NCBI GenBank assembly: GCA_951213105.1
Contig: OX578136.1
Location: forward strand, 156,061,178 to 156,125,177
Length of the DNA: 64,000 nucleotides
Source of the DNA: Amaurobius ferox
Lineage: Eukaryota; Arthropoda; Arachnida; Araneae; Amaurobiidae
Direction of reading: 5' to 3'
Shown here: positions 47,374-59,289 of the stretch, piece after piece
How positions within the stretch are numbered: position 1 is the stretch's first letter
Layout of the letters: each line of letters begins with the position of its first letter
Position numbers and translations under genes: made by a program
The notes under the pieces: generated by a model
Told to the model about the DNA's origin: nothing
Databases searched by the model: none
What the model saw: the letters and a program-made list of their open reading frames with translations, nothing else

Positions 47374-49290
47374 AACACTTTACAACACAGTTGAAAAGTG
47401 TTTATGACCTTGTTCATTCTGTCTGTCTGTCCGTTCGCGCGAAGACTGTAAAAATAACTTTATCAAAATGAAATTTTAGTATGTTGTTGAGACGGTCTGT
47501 GGGACATACGGGAATGTAAATCAATAGTATCCTCCAATTAGTTTTAGATTGAATCCGGGTTGAAGAAATGAAATACATTGAACCCTATATGACCCAATTT
47601 TTCAAACATTTTTTAAGCGAAGTAAAAATTCACGAATTGCTTCGAAAATTTTAGAAAATATTCAAATTATCCCATAAAATATATTCGGTAGATTTTTTAA
47701 TAGAAATTAAAATAAAGAAGACACCCATATAATATGAAGAGACTACATGACCCACTTCAAAATGAAATATGGCATCCATCTTGTGTTAAAATCGTAATTT
47801 TGAAAGTTATTACTTTCCTTATATATATATAATGTATAAGGAAAGTATTGTGACGGGGTCGAAATTTCGATTTCAAGTTTTCGACGGGAGAGCATGTTTC
47901 AAGCATCCCTGATCACGAATCGAACATTTTTTAGGTGATGTCTGCCTGTGTGTGAATGAATGTGTGTGTGTGTGTGTGTGTGAAACCATGTGTGTGTGTG
48001 TCAGTGAGTCAGTGGAGACGATATCTCACGAACAAATGAAGCGATTCGAATGAAAATTGGTACAAAAATTACAATCCGTGAATACTGGAAGCCTATTGAT
48101 TTTAAACACAGTCGAATGTTCAGAATCCTAAAACATTTTCGAACAAAATTTTGAAAAATTCATCAAACAATCAAAACCTTTAATAAAGTTACGCAAATAG
48201 TCATTTCTTATGTAATTTTTCCTTAGAAAACGATTGACATAAACTTTAGAACGCTAGCATGAACCATTTTCGAGATATTGCACATTTTTCAAATAAATTT
48301 ATAAAAATATCCCATTAATTAAAAAATATTAACTGTTGAGAAACATGTTCAATTTTCATATGTAATATCTTGAGATAAATTTGGTGACATCATTCTCGTG
48401 GATCTAGCTCGTTCCATTCATGAGAAAAGATACTTAGAGTAATACTTTTGTAGTTGAACGGCAATCTGCCATAAGAATAACTTAATTCTCCGTCCATAAC
48501 ACTTGGCGAGATTTTGGCGACGAGTTTGGAGGAATGTCGCCAACTTGGCGCCTTTTTTAAATGTTGCCAAAATAACAAAATCTTGCCAAATGGATACAAA
48601 TGACGCTAAATCAATGAAAATGACGACTAATTGATGAAATGTCAATATCTTGGAAAGAATTTAAGTATCCACTTTAATAATAACATATTTTCCTTTATTG
48701 TAAAAGTCGTAAATTCATTTCATTAGGAAAGTCATGTGCTGCCCACATCAGATTTTTTAAAATTTATATTTAGTGTTGCATCCGTCCTAAAACTACTTTA
48801 TTTTTGCATTTTTTCTGTGCATCTATATTCTGCGTCAATGCTGTTACAATATATTTGATTTTAAATGATCATTAAACATTGATTATTTTTACAATGAAGC
48901 CTAACTTTAATGAATGTATAATGTAAACAAGTGATTGTAAGATGAGTTGTAAAAGAATTGTTGAATTCTTTTCACACAAAATTATTTAACTCTGGAGTCT
49001 GGAATAAAAGTGTATGAATAATATATTCACTGCTTTTACATAGAGAGCCAGACGATTTATATTTTGATGATGTCATTTGAATAAAGTTTAAAGGAAGTTT
49101 CAAGCATGGAGTTAGAACGTACTTTGACCTTCATGGTTTTAATTTTCCAAGTACAATAAATTATATTGCAGTTCTGTTATAATTGAAATAATATCGCCGC
49201 TGAATGTATCGTATTTTAGAGATGTTTAAATAAAATTACAGTTAGATAGGTTTTATAATCAATGCTTTATGCATGATTGGGCTTTCTTGT
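47374..49290 (-). mobile_element. Family C repeat, split by family B
   Basis: Reverse orientation. The left half is 47374-47809 (hairpin AACACTTTACAACACAG, TCTG microsatellite) and the right half 48758-49290 (ending ATGCATGATTGGGCTTTCTTG). The break corresponds to a point present in uninterrupted copies near 19463, where AAAGTT is followed by CTTTTTAATTC. Confidence 0.8.
47810..48757 (-). mobile_element. Family B repeat, nested in family C
   Basis: Reverse orientation: 3' hairpin ACTTTCCTTATATATATATA...AAGGAAAGT at the left, (TG)n at 47950-48000, and 5' end AAAGTCATGTGCTGCCCACA at 48728-48747. No clear target duplication; the insertion point is AT-rich. Confidence 0.8.
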
Positions 49291-49765
49291 ATTTATATTT
49301 AGTGTCGCATTCGTCCTAAAATCGTGTGTTTTTGCATATTATCTGTGTTTCTAAATTCTATGCTTACGCAATTATAATATTTTTTATTTTAAATGGACAC
49401 TAAACTTTGATTATTTCTACAACGAAGGCTATTTTTTAACGTATGCAAAATGTAAACAAAACAAGCGATTGTAAGATGACTTGTATAAGAATTGCTGAAT
49501 TTTTTAACTCAAAATTGTTTAGCGCTAGAGTCTGGAATATTAGTGATAGTAATGGAATGTTTATTGATTTTACTTAGATATAGAAGCAAGCGATTTTATA
49601 GCAGTGCCTTTTTTGATGAAGTTTTAAGTTTCCAATTATTGTACTATGATTAATTTAAAAATATCACCGCTGAATGTATTGCATCTTAGAGATGTTTAAA
49701 TAATATTGCATTTCAGTTGAAAAGTGTTTCATAATCAAAGCTTTATGCATGATTAATCTTTCTTG
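49291..49765 (-). mobile_element. Family C, truncated tandem copy
   Basis: 5' half of family C (reverse orientation), ending ATGCATGATTAATCTTTCTTG. It directly follows the preceding copy. Confidence 0.7.
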
Positions 49766-50026
49766 TTACTACTCGTATTACCCAATCGCCCCTTAACTTG
49801 AAGTATAAAGGAATATAAAGAAAGCTCGCGCGGTCCTGGAAACTCTGTAATTGGAAATCCTTGAATCCTTTGAATATTTTGTCTGCTCTACTCCTGCTCT
49901 CTACCTTCATGACTGCAACATAAGTTCCAGGAACAAAGTCATACGTCTCATTGGAGAACATCACATTCATAACACATTACCGAAACATTATCAATTGGAA
50001 CTCAAAGCATATTCCAATAATAAAAA
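49766..50026. other. Unassigned 260-bp spacer
   Basis: Not part of the flanking repeats. It is open on both strands (minus 49970-49743 includes DFVPGTYVAVMKVESRSRAD). No family is recognised. Confidence 0.35.
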
Positions 50027-51392
50027 TCTGATGTGGGCAGTACATGACTTTTCCTGCAGACATATATTCACGTTCTCTTTATTTTAATTAAATTTAATTC
50101 ACGTTTAATTCAATTTGATAGGCTTACTTTCAAAGGTGGCGTAGAGAAAATACGAAAAATCTAAAATATCTCGAGAACGGCTAGGTCTAGTTTAATGGGG
50201 TTGGTCTTTTGCTTTTCTACGTTAAAAATTACGTATTACACAAGCATTTAATGGTTATATTTGAGCATACGTAGTTTTTTATTTTAGTCTTTGGCTATCT
50301 TTGCGGGCCATTTTCCAAAAAAAGTCAGATTATTTTTTTCCGAATAATACCAAAGTCTAATCAGCACCAGACTGTCCCACAAGTGACTTATCTACCGAAT
50401 TTTGTGAAATTCGGTCCATTCGTTTTTCAGCTAGAGTGGATACAAATTTTGCGGGCCATTTCGCAGAAAAAGGCGGGTTCTTTTATCCCGAATCGTACAC
50501 AAAACTAATCAGCACCAGATTGTCCCGCAAGTGACTTATCTACCAAATTTTGTTAAATTCGGTCAATTACTTTTTTAGTTAGAGTGGATACAAAATCTGC
50601 AGAGACAGACAGACACACAGATACACAGACACACAGACAGACACACAGGCACACAGACACATACACAGACGTCACGCTAAAAATAGTTTTTTCGTATTCT
50701 AGAGGTCCCGAAACGTGTACATCCGTCGAAAACTCGAGTTGCGATTTTCGGCATGATTCCAATACCTCCCCTATACATTACCATCATGTATTTCAGGGAA
50801 AGTAAAAATCTGATGTGGGCAGCACATGACTTTCCCTGCGGACTTATATCCACGTTCTCTTTATTTTAATTAAATTTAATTCTTTTTAATTCAATTTTTG
50901 TTCTCATTTGATAACTGGACTTTTTTTCAAAGGTGGCTTGGAGAAAATACGAAAAAAAAAACTAATATATCTCGAGAACGGCTAGTTCTAGTTTAAAGGG
51001 GTTGGTCTTATTCTTTTCTTCGTTAAAAATTGCGTATTAAACAGGCATTTCATGGATATATTTGAGCATACGGAGTTTTTTATTTTTGATTTTGGCGATT
51101 TTTGCAGGCCATTTTGCAAAAAAAGGTAGGTTATTTTTTTCCGAATCATACCATGATCTAATCAGCACCAGGGTGTCTCACAAGTGATTTACCTACCAAA
51201 TTTTGTGGAATTCGGTCCATTAGATGCTCAGCTAGAGTGGATACAAGCTTTTGGGGACCATTTCGCAAAAAAAGGCGGGTTCTTTTATGCCGAATCATAC
51301 CCAAAACTAATCAGCACCAATTTCGCCCACAAGTGACATACCTACCAAATTTTATGAAATTCGGTCAACTTTAGAGTGGATACAAAATCTGC

Positions 51393-51423
<31 letters not shown>

Positions 51424-54400
51424 CAAACACACAGACACACACACAGACGTCACGCTAAAAATAGTTTTTTCGTATTCTAGAGGTCTCGAAACCTGTAGAT
51501 TCTTCGAAAACTCGAGTTGCGATTTTCGGCATGATTCAAATACTTTCCCTATACATTACAATGTATTGCAGGGAAAGTAAAAATCTGATGTGGGCAGCAC
51601 ATGACTTTCCCTGCAGACTTATATTCACGTTCTCTTTATCTTAATTAAATTTATTTCACTTTTAATTCAATTTTCGTTCTCATTCGGTAACGGGACTTAT
51701 TTAAATAGGTGGCGTAGAAAAATTAAGAAAAACTAAAATATCTCGAGAACGGCTAGTCCTTGTGTAATGGGGTGGATCTTATTCTTTTCGTTGTTAAAAA
51801 ATACGTATTAAACGAGCATTCATTGGATATATTTGAGTACACCTAGTTCTTTAATTTAGATTTTGACGATTTTTGCGGGCCATTTTGCAAAAAAAGGCAG
51901 GTTGTTTTTTTCCGAATCGTGCCAAAATCTAATCAGCTCCAGAGTAACCCAGAAGTGACTCATCTACTGAAATTTGTGAAATTCGGTCCATTAGTTTTTT
52001 AGTTAGAGTGGATACAAGCTTTTGCGGGCCATTTCGCAAAAATAGGCGGGTTCTATTTTCCCGAATCTTATCCAAAACTAATCAGCACCAGACTCGCCCG
52101 CAAGTGACTTACCTACCAAATTTTGTGAAATTCAGTCCATTAGTTTTTTAGTTACAGTGGATTCAAAATCTGCACAGACAGACAGGCAGACAGACACACA
52201 GACAGACAGACACACAGACAGACTGACAGACACACAGACACACACACAGACGTCACGCTAAAAATGGTGTTTTCGTATTCTAGAGGTCTCGAAACGTGTA
52301 GATCCGTCGAAAACTCGAGTTTTGATTTTCGGTATGATTCCAATACTTTCCCTATACATTACCATGTATTGCAGGGAAAGTAAAAATCTGACCTGGGCAG
52401 CACATGACTTTCCCTGCAGACTTATATCCACGATCGCTTTATTTTAATTAAATTTAATTCCCTTTTAATTCAATCTTCGTTCTCGTTTGGTAACTGGACT
52501 TATTTTCAAAGGTGGCGTAGAAAAAACACGAAAAAACTAAAATATCTCGAGAACGGCTAGTTTTAGTGTAATGGTGTTGGTCTTATTCTTTTCTTCGTCA
52601 AAAATTACGTATTAAACAAGTATTTAATGGATCTATTTGAGGATACGTAGTGTTTTATTTTAGATTTTAGCAGTTTTTGCAGACCATTTTTCAAAAAAAG
52701 GCAGGTTATTTTTTTCCGAATCATACCAAAATCTAATCAACACCAAATTGTCCCACAGGTAACTTATCTACCGAATTTTGTGAATTTCGATCCTTTAGTT
52801 TTTCAGATAGAGTGGATACAAGCTTTTGCGGGCCATTTCGCAAAAAAGGCGGGTTCTTTTATCCCGAATCGTACCCAAATTTAATCAGCACCAGACTCTC
52901 CCACAAGTGACCTACCTACCAAATTTTATTAAATTCGGTCTATTAACTTTTTAGTTAGAGTGGATACAAAATCTGCACAGACAGACACAGACACACAGAC
53001 ACACAGACACATAGACACACACACAGACGTCACGTAAAAAATAGTTTTTTCGTATTCTAGAGGTCTCGAAACGCGTAGATCCGTCGAAAACTTGAGTTGC
53101 GATTTTCGGCATGATTCCAATACTTTCCCTATACATTACCATGTAATGCAGGGAAAGTAAAAATCTGATGTGGGCAGCACATGACTTTCCCTGCATAGTT
53201 ATATCCACGTTCTCTTTATTTTAATTAAATTTAATTCTCTTTTAATTCAATTTTCGTTCTCATTCGGTAACCGGACTTATTTTCAAAGGTGGCATAGAGA
53301 AAATACGAAAAACTAAAATATCTCGAGAACGGCTAGACCTAGTGTAATGGGATTGGTCTTGTTCTTTTCATCGTTAAAAATTACGTATTAAACAAGCACT
53401 TATTGGATATATTTGAGTATACCTAGTTCTTTAGTTTAGATTTTGACGAGTTTTGCGGGCCATTTTGCAAAAAAAAAGGCAGGTTATTTTTTTCCGAATC
53501 GTACTAAAATCTAATCAGCACCAGGGTAACCCACAAGTGACTCATCTGCCGAATTTTGTGAAATTCGATCCATTAGTTTTTCAGTTAGATAGGATACAAG
53601 CTTTTTCGGGCTATTTTGAGAAAAAAAAAAGCCGGATTCTTTTATCCCAAATCGTACCCAAAACTAATCAGCACCAGGCCCGCTCACAAGTGATTTATCT
53701 ACCAAATTTTTTGAAATTCGGTCCATTAGTTTTTTAGTTAGAGTGGATACAAAATCTGTACAAACAGTCAGACAGACACACTGACACACACAGACAGACA
53801 GACACACAGACACACACACAGACGTCACGCTAAAAATGGTTCTTTCGTATTCTAAAGGTCTCGAAATGTGTAAATCTGTCGAAAACTCCAGTTGCGATTT
53901 TCGACTTGATTCCAATACTTTCCCTATACTTTACCATGTAGTTCAGGGAAAGTAAAAATCTGATGTGGGCAGCACATGACTTTCCCTGCAGGCTCAAATT
54001 CATATGTTCTTTATTTTTTTTAATAATTCATTAGATTTAGTTTAAATGCACCAAATAACACTAAATTTGCATTTTTAATTAAATTTTTGTTTTTTGTGTT
54101 TGGTAATTGGACATTTTTCCAAAAGTGGCATAACTAAATGCGAAAAATCTCAAATATCGCGAGAACGGTTAGTCGTAGAGTAATAGAGTTGTTCTTATTC
54201 TTTTTCTCATCAGAAATTATGTATAAAACCACCATTTAATTGATATATTTGAACATACGTAGCGTTTTTTTAGATTTTGGCAATTTTTGAGGACAATTTC
54301 GTAAAAAAGGCAGGTTGTTCCAAATAATACCATAATCTAATCAGCACGAGAGTATCCCACAAGTAACTTATCTACCAAATTTTGTGAAATTTGGTCAATT

Positions 54401-55001
54401 AGTAGTTTTGCTAGGGTGGATACATGACATTTTTGCGGACCATCTCGTAAAAAGAGGCAGGCTAATCTTTTCCGTTTAATACCAAAATCTAATCAGCACC
54501 AGAGTATCGTACAAGTAACTTATCTACCAAATTTTGTGAAATTTGGTCAATTAGTATTTTAGCTAGAGTTGATACATGAAATTTTTACAGGGCCATTTCG
54601 CAAAAAAAGGCGGGTTTTTACGAACCCGCGATTTTGTGAAATTCGAACCGTTAGGTTTTTAGTTGGAGTGGATACAAGCGTTTGCGGGCCATTTCGCAGA
54701 AATAGAGGTTTTTTTTTATCCCGAATCGTACCCAAAACTAATCAGCCCCAGATTCACCCACAAGTGACTTACCTACCAAATTTTGTGAAATTTGGTCCAT
54801 TAGTTTTTTAGTTAGAGTGGACACAAAATCTGCACAGACAGACAGACAGACACACAGACACACTAACAGATGTCACGCTAAAAATGTTTTTTTCGTATTC
54901 TAGATATCTCGAAACGTGTAGATCCGTTTAAAACTCGAGTTGCGATTTTCGACATGATTTCAATACTTCCCTATACATTACCATGTATTGCAGGGAAGGT
55001 A
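50027..55001 (+). repeat. Head-to-tail array of six family A units
   Basis: Units begin with (A)TCTGATG/TCTGACC at 50027, 50809, 51584, 52387, 53164 and 53959, so unit lengths are 782, 775, 803, 777, 795 and about 1043 bp. Each runs from 5' TCTGATGTGGGCAGCACATG through two about-150-bp subrepeats and a (CAGA)n tract to a 3' hairpin TTTCCCTATACATTACCATG...CAGGGAAAGT, and is joined by AAAAA to the next. The last unit has extra subrepeats. The array is satellite-like in organisation although the same unit also occurs dispersed at 11006 and 25592. Non-coding. Confidence 0.92.
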
Positions 55002-55002
55002 A

Positions 55003-55124
55003 CGAATCGTAGAGTAAAAGGTCATTTTATAAAACCCGTCCTTCATGACGTACAATTTTCAATAGTACTATTTGTACGTCATAAAGGACGGTTTTTATTA
55101 AATGGCCTTTTAATCTACGATTTG
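55003..55124. repeat. Long imperfect hairpin (about 53-bp arms)
   Basis: Left arm 55003-55055 (CGAATCGTAGAGTAAAAGG...) and right arm 55072-55124 (...CCTTTTAATCTACGATTTG) pair over about 53 bp with a few mismatches around a 16-nt loop. A small palindromic MITE is the likeliest explanation. It directly abuts the end of the family A array. Confidence 0.85.
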
Positions 55125-55508
55125 TTGTCTCTGATTTAACGTAACCCCCCCCCCCAAAAAAAAAAAAAACCAATACAGAATAAATAAAACTTTATGTCGA
55201 TTTATTATTTCAACAGAAAAAATATCCTATGTTATACTGAATTGGATTTATTTCTTGCAGATACGCAATATTTAAAATTATAGAATGGAAGTAATAGGCA
55301 TATCCATCTCGAAAAGAAAAAAAAACTTGATATTCCGTGTTACTTAAATGGATTTTGTCTTTTCAAGTTATATTTTACTTTCGGGCAATTTATTTTGCTA
55401 ACGGGGGGGACTATAACAATTTGAACAAAAGTGACATTTTCAATTGATCTTCTGAAATGTACGTAGTAGTGCGGGCAAAATAAATAATTCGCAATTTTAT
55501 ATAAAATA
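55125..55508. other. Unassigned spacer
   Basis: Starts with C-run/A-run (55146-55170); otherwise AT-rich and unassigned. Confidence 0.4.
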
Positions 55509-55749
55509 CACTCACGGACAATGAAAGTTGCTCACCAAGAAGAAAATATGGTACAACCGCAAAATGATGTAAATAGCTACATGGCAGGCTGGTATGCAAA
55601 TGATCCCAGTCTGGTGTGATTTAGCATGAACGGACACCCGTGAGTGGTGCTGCAAGCATGAGCCGGATGCCTTATAAACCGGCGTGTAGTTGACGCCCCA
55701 TCAATGCGAGACGTTCGGCCGACGTAAGCCCGAGTACGGAGTGAAAATA

Positions 55750-57240
55750 ATGGTGGGTAAATATCAGAAACGTCGATATGCCCAACTGACGGACTTCGAG
55801 AGAGGCCTGATCATCCGGCTGAAACCCCAGGGTGGTCAGCGCACCGGATAACCCGTCACGTGGATCGTTCGGACTGTACCGTCCGACGGTGTTGGGAGCC
55901 CTGGTCACGGGACGCCACCATGACACGGAGGACCGACTCTAGACCGACTCAAGGGCGGATCCAGAGTTTTATTACGGGGGGGGCGGTTTCGGGGACCCGC
56001 CGCTGGAAAATTTTTAATTTTGGTCTGTTGAATAGTTTAGATAAATTTTGTTGTTCTTAAATCATATTAATATACTTAATAATTAAAGTTGAGCTTAGCT
56101 TTAACCCATATGGAAATATGGTTTAGGGTAAATTATAGTTAAGTATGACAGAAAGGATAAGCTAATAAAGGATACAATACATATACATTTATTCAACAAC
56201 CAAAACGATAATTTGCAATGTATTTAATAGAACTTACAATGTATTTAATAGAATAGACTTTTGGCAGTCATATATAACAAACAGGCAGTTATACAGGCAT
56301 AATTACAGGCAGTCATATATAACAAACAACACAATTATTCTTCATCGTCTTTACTTTTTTCCTATTTATAACACCGACAGGGGTGGGGGCGATAGCCCCC
56401 TCCGCTCCTCGCTGGACGGACTAGGCATACCATGAGCAGAGAAGTTCGAATGATCGTGCGGCAGGCACGTACAGAGCCCACAGCGACCCGATCCGCGATA
56501 CAGGCACATGCAGCGTCTTCTGTCTGCCCACGAACCATATCTAGACACCTGAAAGAAGCTAATCTGCTATCCCGGCTTCCCTTACGTGTGCTGTCGTTAA
56601 CACGGGAATATCGGCTGCTCCGGTCGCAGTGGTGCCGGGCCAGAGCCACGTAGAACGCCACATTTGGCGATGTGTGGTGTTTAGCGATGAGTGCTGCTTA
56701 GTTTTAGGAATTGATGATCAGCGTGTCTAGTAGTGGAAGTCCCATGCACAACACCACAATCCCAACCTCGTTATCGAGCGCCGCACCATCCCTAATGCAA
56801 GCATCAGGGGCTGGGGAGCCATAGCCTACGACAGCCGATCCGCTCTAGTAGTGGTACCTGGAACATTGACGGGCCAGCGGTATATGGATCAGATTCTACG
56901 GCTCCATGAGCTCCCATTTGTTGCTGGGATTCCAGATGTGCAATTCCAGCAGGAATTTTTTAATGCCCGGTCGCACGCGATTCGGGTCGCCCAGGCCTGC
57001 CTGAGTCATCTCCAAACACTTCCAATGCCTGCCCGCTCCCCAGATCTGTCCCCTATCGAGCATGTGTGGGATCCGTTGAAACGCCAGCTGCCTCGTTGCT
57101 GCAATCTTCGGGATTTGGAACGTAACATCAAACAAGTGTGGACTCGTCTGCCGCAGCACAACATCAGACATATGTTCGACATCATGCCGGACCGTATTGC
57201 TACTTGTATCGCAGCACGAGGCGGGGCGACGCGCTATTGA
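55750..57240 (+). pseudogene. Tc1-like transposase pseudogene
   Basis: Start at ATG 55750 (MVGKYQKRRYAQLTDFERG). It continues with RSDCTVRRCWEPW in another frame, is interrupted by the insertion 55950-56414, and resumes with MSREVRMIVRQARTEPTATR, the SVCPRTISRHLKEA helix-turn-helix end and WCRARAT, where TAG replaces the usual Trp at 56652. The first catalytic region is VVFSDECC. The second-Asp region, normally QQDNARPH, reads QQEFFNARSH, so the Asp context is lost. The Glu block MPARSPDLSPIEHVWDPLKR is intact, and the C-terminus ends MPDRIATCIAARGGATRY. Usual length is about 340 residues. Inactive. Confidence 0.92.
55950..56414. mobile_element. 465-bp hAT-like insertion inside the Tc1 transposase
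   Basis: Bounded by near-identical 8-bp repeats GACCGACT (55942-55949) and GACGGACT (56415-56422), so it reads as a hAT-type insertion. Ends are CAAGGGCGGATCCAG and GCTCCTCGCTG. The subterminal GGGGGGGCGG and GGGGGCGATAGCCCCC palindrome are GC-rich against an AT-rich core. No coding capacity. Confidence 0.6.
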
Positions 57241-57394
57241 GGATAGCCGGACTGTGTAACATAGCTCTCTGTACGTGTTCTGCTGCGTTGTTTCTGTGAT
57301 CAGGTATTTCATTCATCTGTATCCTTCCATCAATAAAATTTCAAATCCATCCTATACTTTCTTCTTGGTGCGCAACTTTCATTGGCCGTGAGTG

Positions 57395-58653
57395 TATAAT
57401 TCTAGGAGGAGGATGGTATAAAGTGCGTAATGTATACGATTGAGCTATATAAATGCGTTCCCAAGTTTACCTTTTATGTTTTTAAAGAGCAAGATTCGAA
57501 CATTTTGAATTGATTGATGATCTGGAGCAGATATCGAGATAAATGCACCAACTATGCTATCCATGCTTTGTAAGAGAAGTGGGCTGATTGACTTCTGTAA
57601 TTAAAGCGAACATAAGGACAAAAACTTTACAGGATGTGCTTAGGGACATTTTTGAGCTCCTCTTTCCGTCTATATGCCCAATGTATGTAATAATTTGTTC
57701 TACATGTAATAATGCAAACTTTCATTTGATATCTACACATCGCAGTGTTTAGCCCATAAATAATATCCAATAAAACCATCCGAAGAAAGTGTTGCCAATT
57801 TTCTATTTGATATGTTTAATAAAAGAAGAATATCTGCTCCCTTGTGCAGGTATACTGTACTTTATGACATTAAATTTCAGGCAAACCTTTCTTTACCGTC
57901 TCAATAAAGTTGTCTGTCCACTTTTCTTTTCAATAATAACACATTTTACCTTCATTTATCAGATAGGAGGAATTTAATAATCAACAGGCTGGGATAAAGT
58001 TTTGGGTTCATTATTAGAACCTAGGACCTATTGATTTGAAAACAAATACTTAGACCACTGAAATTATTCTAGCTCGAATGTACTTTCCAGAATCTCGCAA
58101 ACCGTACACTTTCCATAGTCGAATACGAACTGCATGTAACAACAATAAAATGTGCGCATGGGCATCTGTAAAAATTATTGTTACAACGTATCGTGGGTGT
58201 GCGCTTCATTAACTATACGTTTGCGATAGTAAGAAATTTGCTTATAAATTTTTATTAAAATACATTCACTGACTGCATCGTTTACTGAAATATCACACTT
58301 TTTCATATACATCACTATTGTTGCTTTGTGAGGAGTATAGAGAAAGAGTATAGTTGAGATTCTCGCAGCTAGCGGTCACTTCTTTATCAGTGATGTTTTT
58401 AGTAGAAAATTTATTAGCGGCTAGCATAGTAGCCATGCTATAGCCTATATTCATAAAACGTGTTTATTGAAAGACTAGTATAAACTGTGGTTAGGGAGCG
58501 AATAGATCTGCTTATAATAACATATATGTGATATAATTATATATATGTTATAGCAAAAGCTATAAAATATATATAATTATATAACGTGCTTAAAGGGTTT
58601 TCGGTCTTTCTCCCCCCCCCTTCCGAAAAAAAAAACACCCAGGTGACACAGAA
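57395..58653. other. Unassigned spacer
   Basis: AT-rich; (TA) palindromes near 58525-58580 and a C-run at 58611-58620. No gene recognised. Confidence 0.4.
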
Positions 58654-59175
58654 GACTGAATTTTTGCAAACTTATAGTACTACAGTTAGAAACCAAACGA
58701 ACCGAATTTTCAAATTATCCCTTTCCCTGGCTTCAGAGAGAGATAAATCTCAAAAGGGCTCGAAAATTATTTTTTATTCCTTTAGAAGCATTCCTGCAGT
58801 CATAGAAAGCGAAATCTTTGCCCACTTATAGCATGGACCTTTGCATTAAACTTAACATAGCCGGATTTTCGATTTACTCCTTGGAGGCAGAAAAATTGAG
58901 TTTTCTCGAAAATACTTTCCAGATCCTCTGGAAAACCCTGGTGACCTAGAAGACTGAATCTTCCCATATTTATTGTATCGATCAGCGAAAAGGACATAAA
59001 GTAGTCGGATTTTCGTCCCCCCCCTCCCTTGGGACAGAAATTGTGTTCTTTTAAATTATTTCCAGATCCTCAATCATCCCTCCAGTGGCGTAATAAAAAT
59101 CTTTGCACACTTTTAATATCGACCACTGAACTGAACCTAACGAGGACGGATTTTCGATATTTTTTTCAGAGTAAT
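58654..59175 (+). repeat. Tandem repeat family F, copy 2 (plus)
   Basis: Four diverged units of about 145 bp, with starts near 58654, 58811, 58952 and 59095. They share (G/A)ACTGAATCTTTGC.CACTTATA... and end in ...CGGATTTTCGAT. Minus-strand relatives lie at 30636-30985. Confidence 0.65.
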
Positions 59176-59258
59176 CAAATTGGTGTATGTAGGAGTAGGG
59201 GTGGTAAGAGTCTTTCAGAGTCTTTTTAAAGCGGCCACCGGGACATTGCGTGACTAGA

Positions 59259-59289
59259 CAAATTTTCAGTTGGGACAACTGAAAATTTG
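59259..59289. repeat. Perfect 14-bp hairpin, 3-nt loop
   Basis: CAAATTTTCAGTTG GGA CAACTGAAAATTTG. Weaker outer pairing GTGAC...GTTAC is also possible. Confidence 0.95.

Larger units (their letters stand above)
55509..57394 (+). mobile_element. Tc1-like transposon interrupted by another insertion
   Basis: Terminal inverted repeats of about 45 bp (CACTCACGGACAATGAAAG at the left, CTTTCATTGGCCGTGAGTG at the right, few mismatches), flanked by the TA target duplication (55507-55508, 57395-57396). The length is 1,886 bp, of which 465 bp plus an 8-bp duplication is a secondary insertion. The transposase is dead. Confidence 0.92.

Noticed and set aside
50553..53915. Recurring frames beginning MESCRKSQLEFSTD...
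   Set aside because: The same frame appears in every family A unit because the unit is repeated. It runs into the CAGA microsatellite, has no fixed end and shows no sign of coding constraint between copies.
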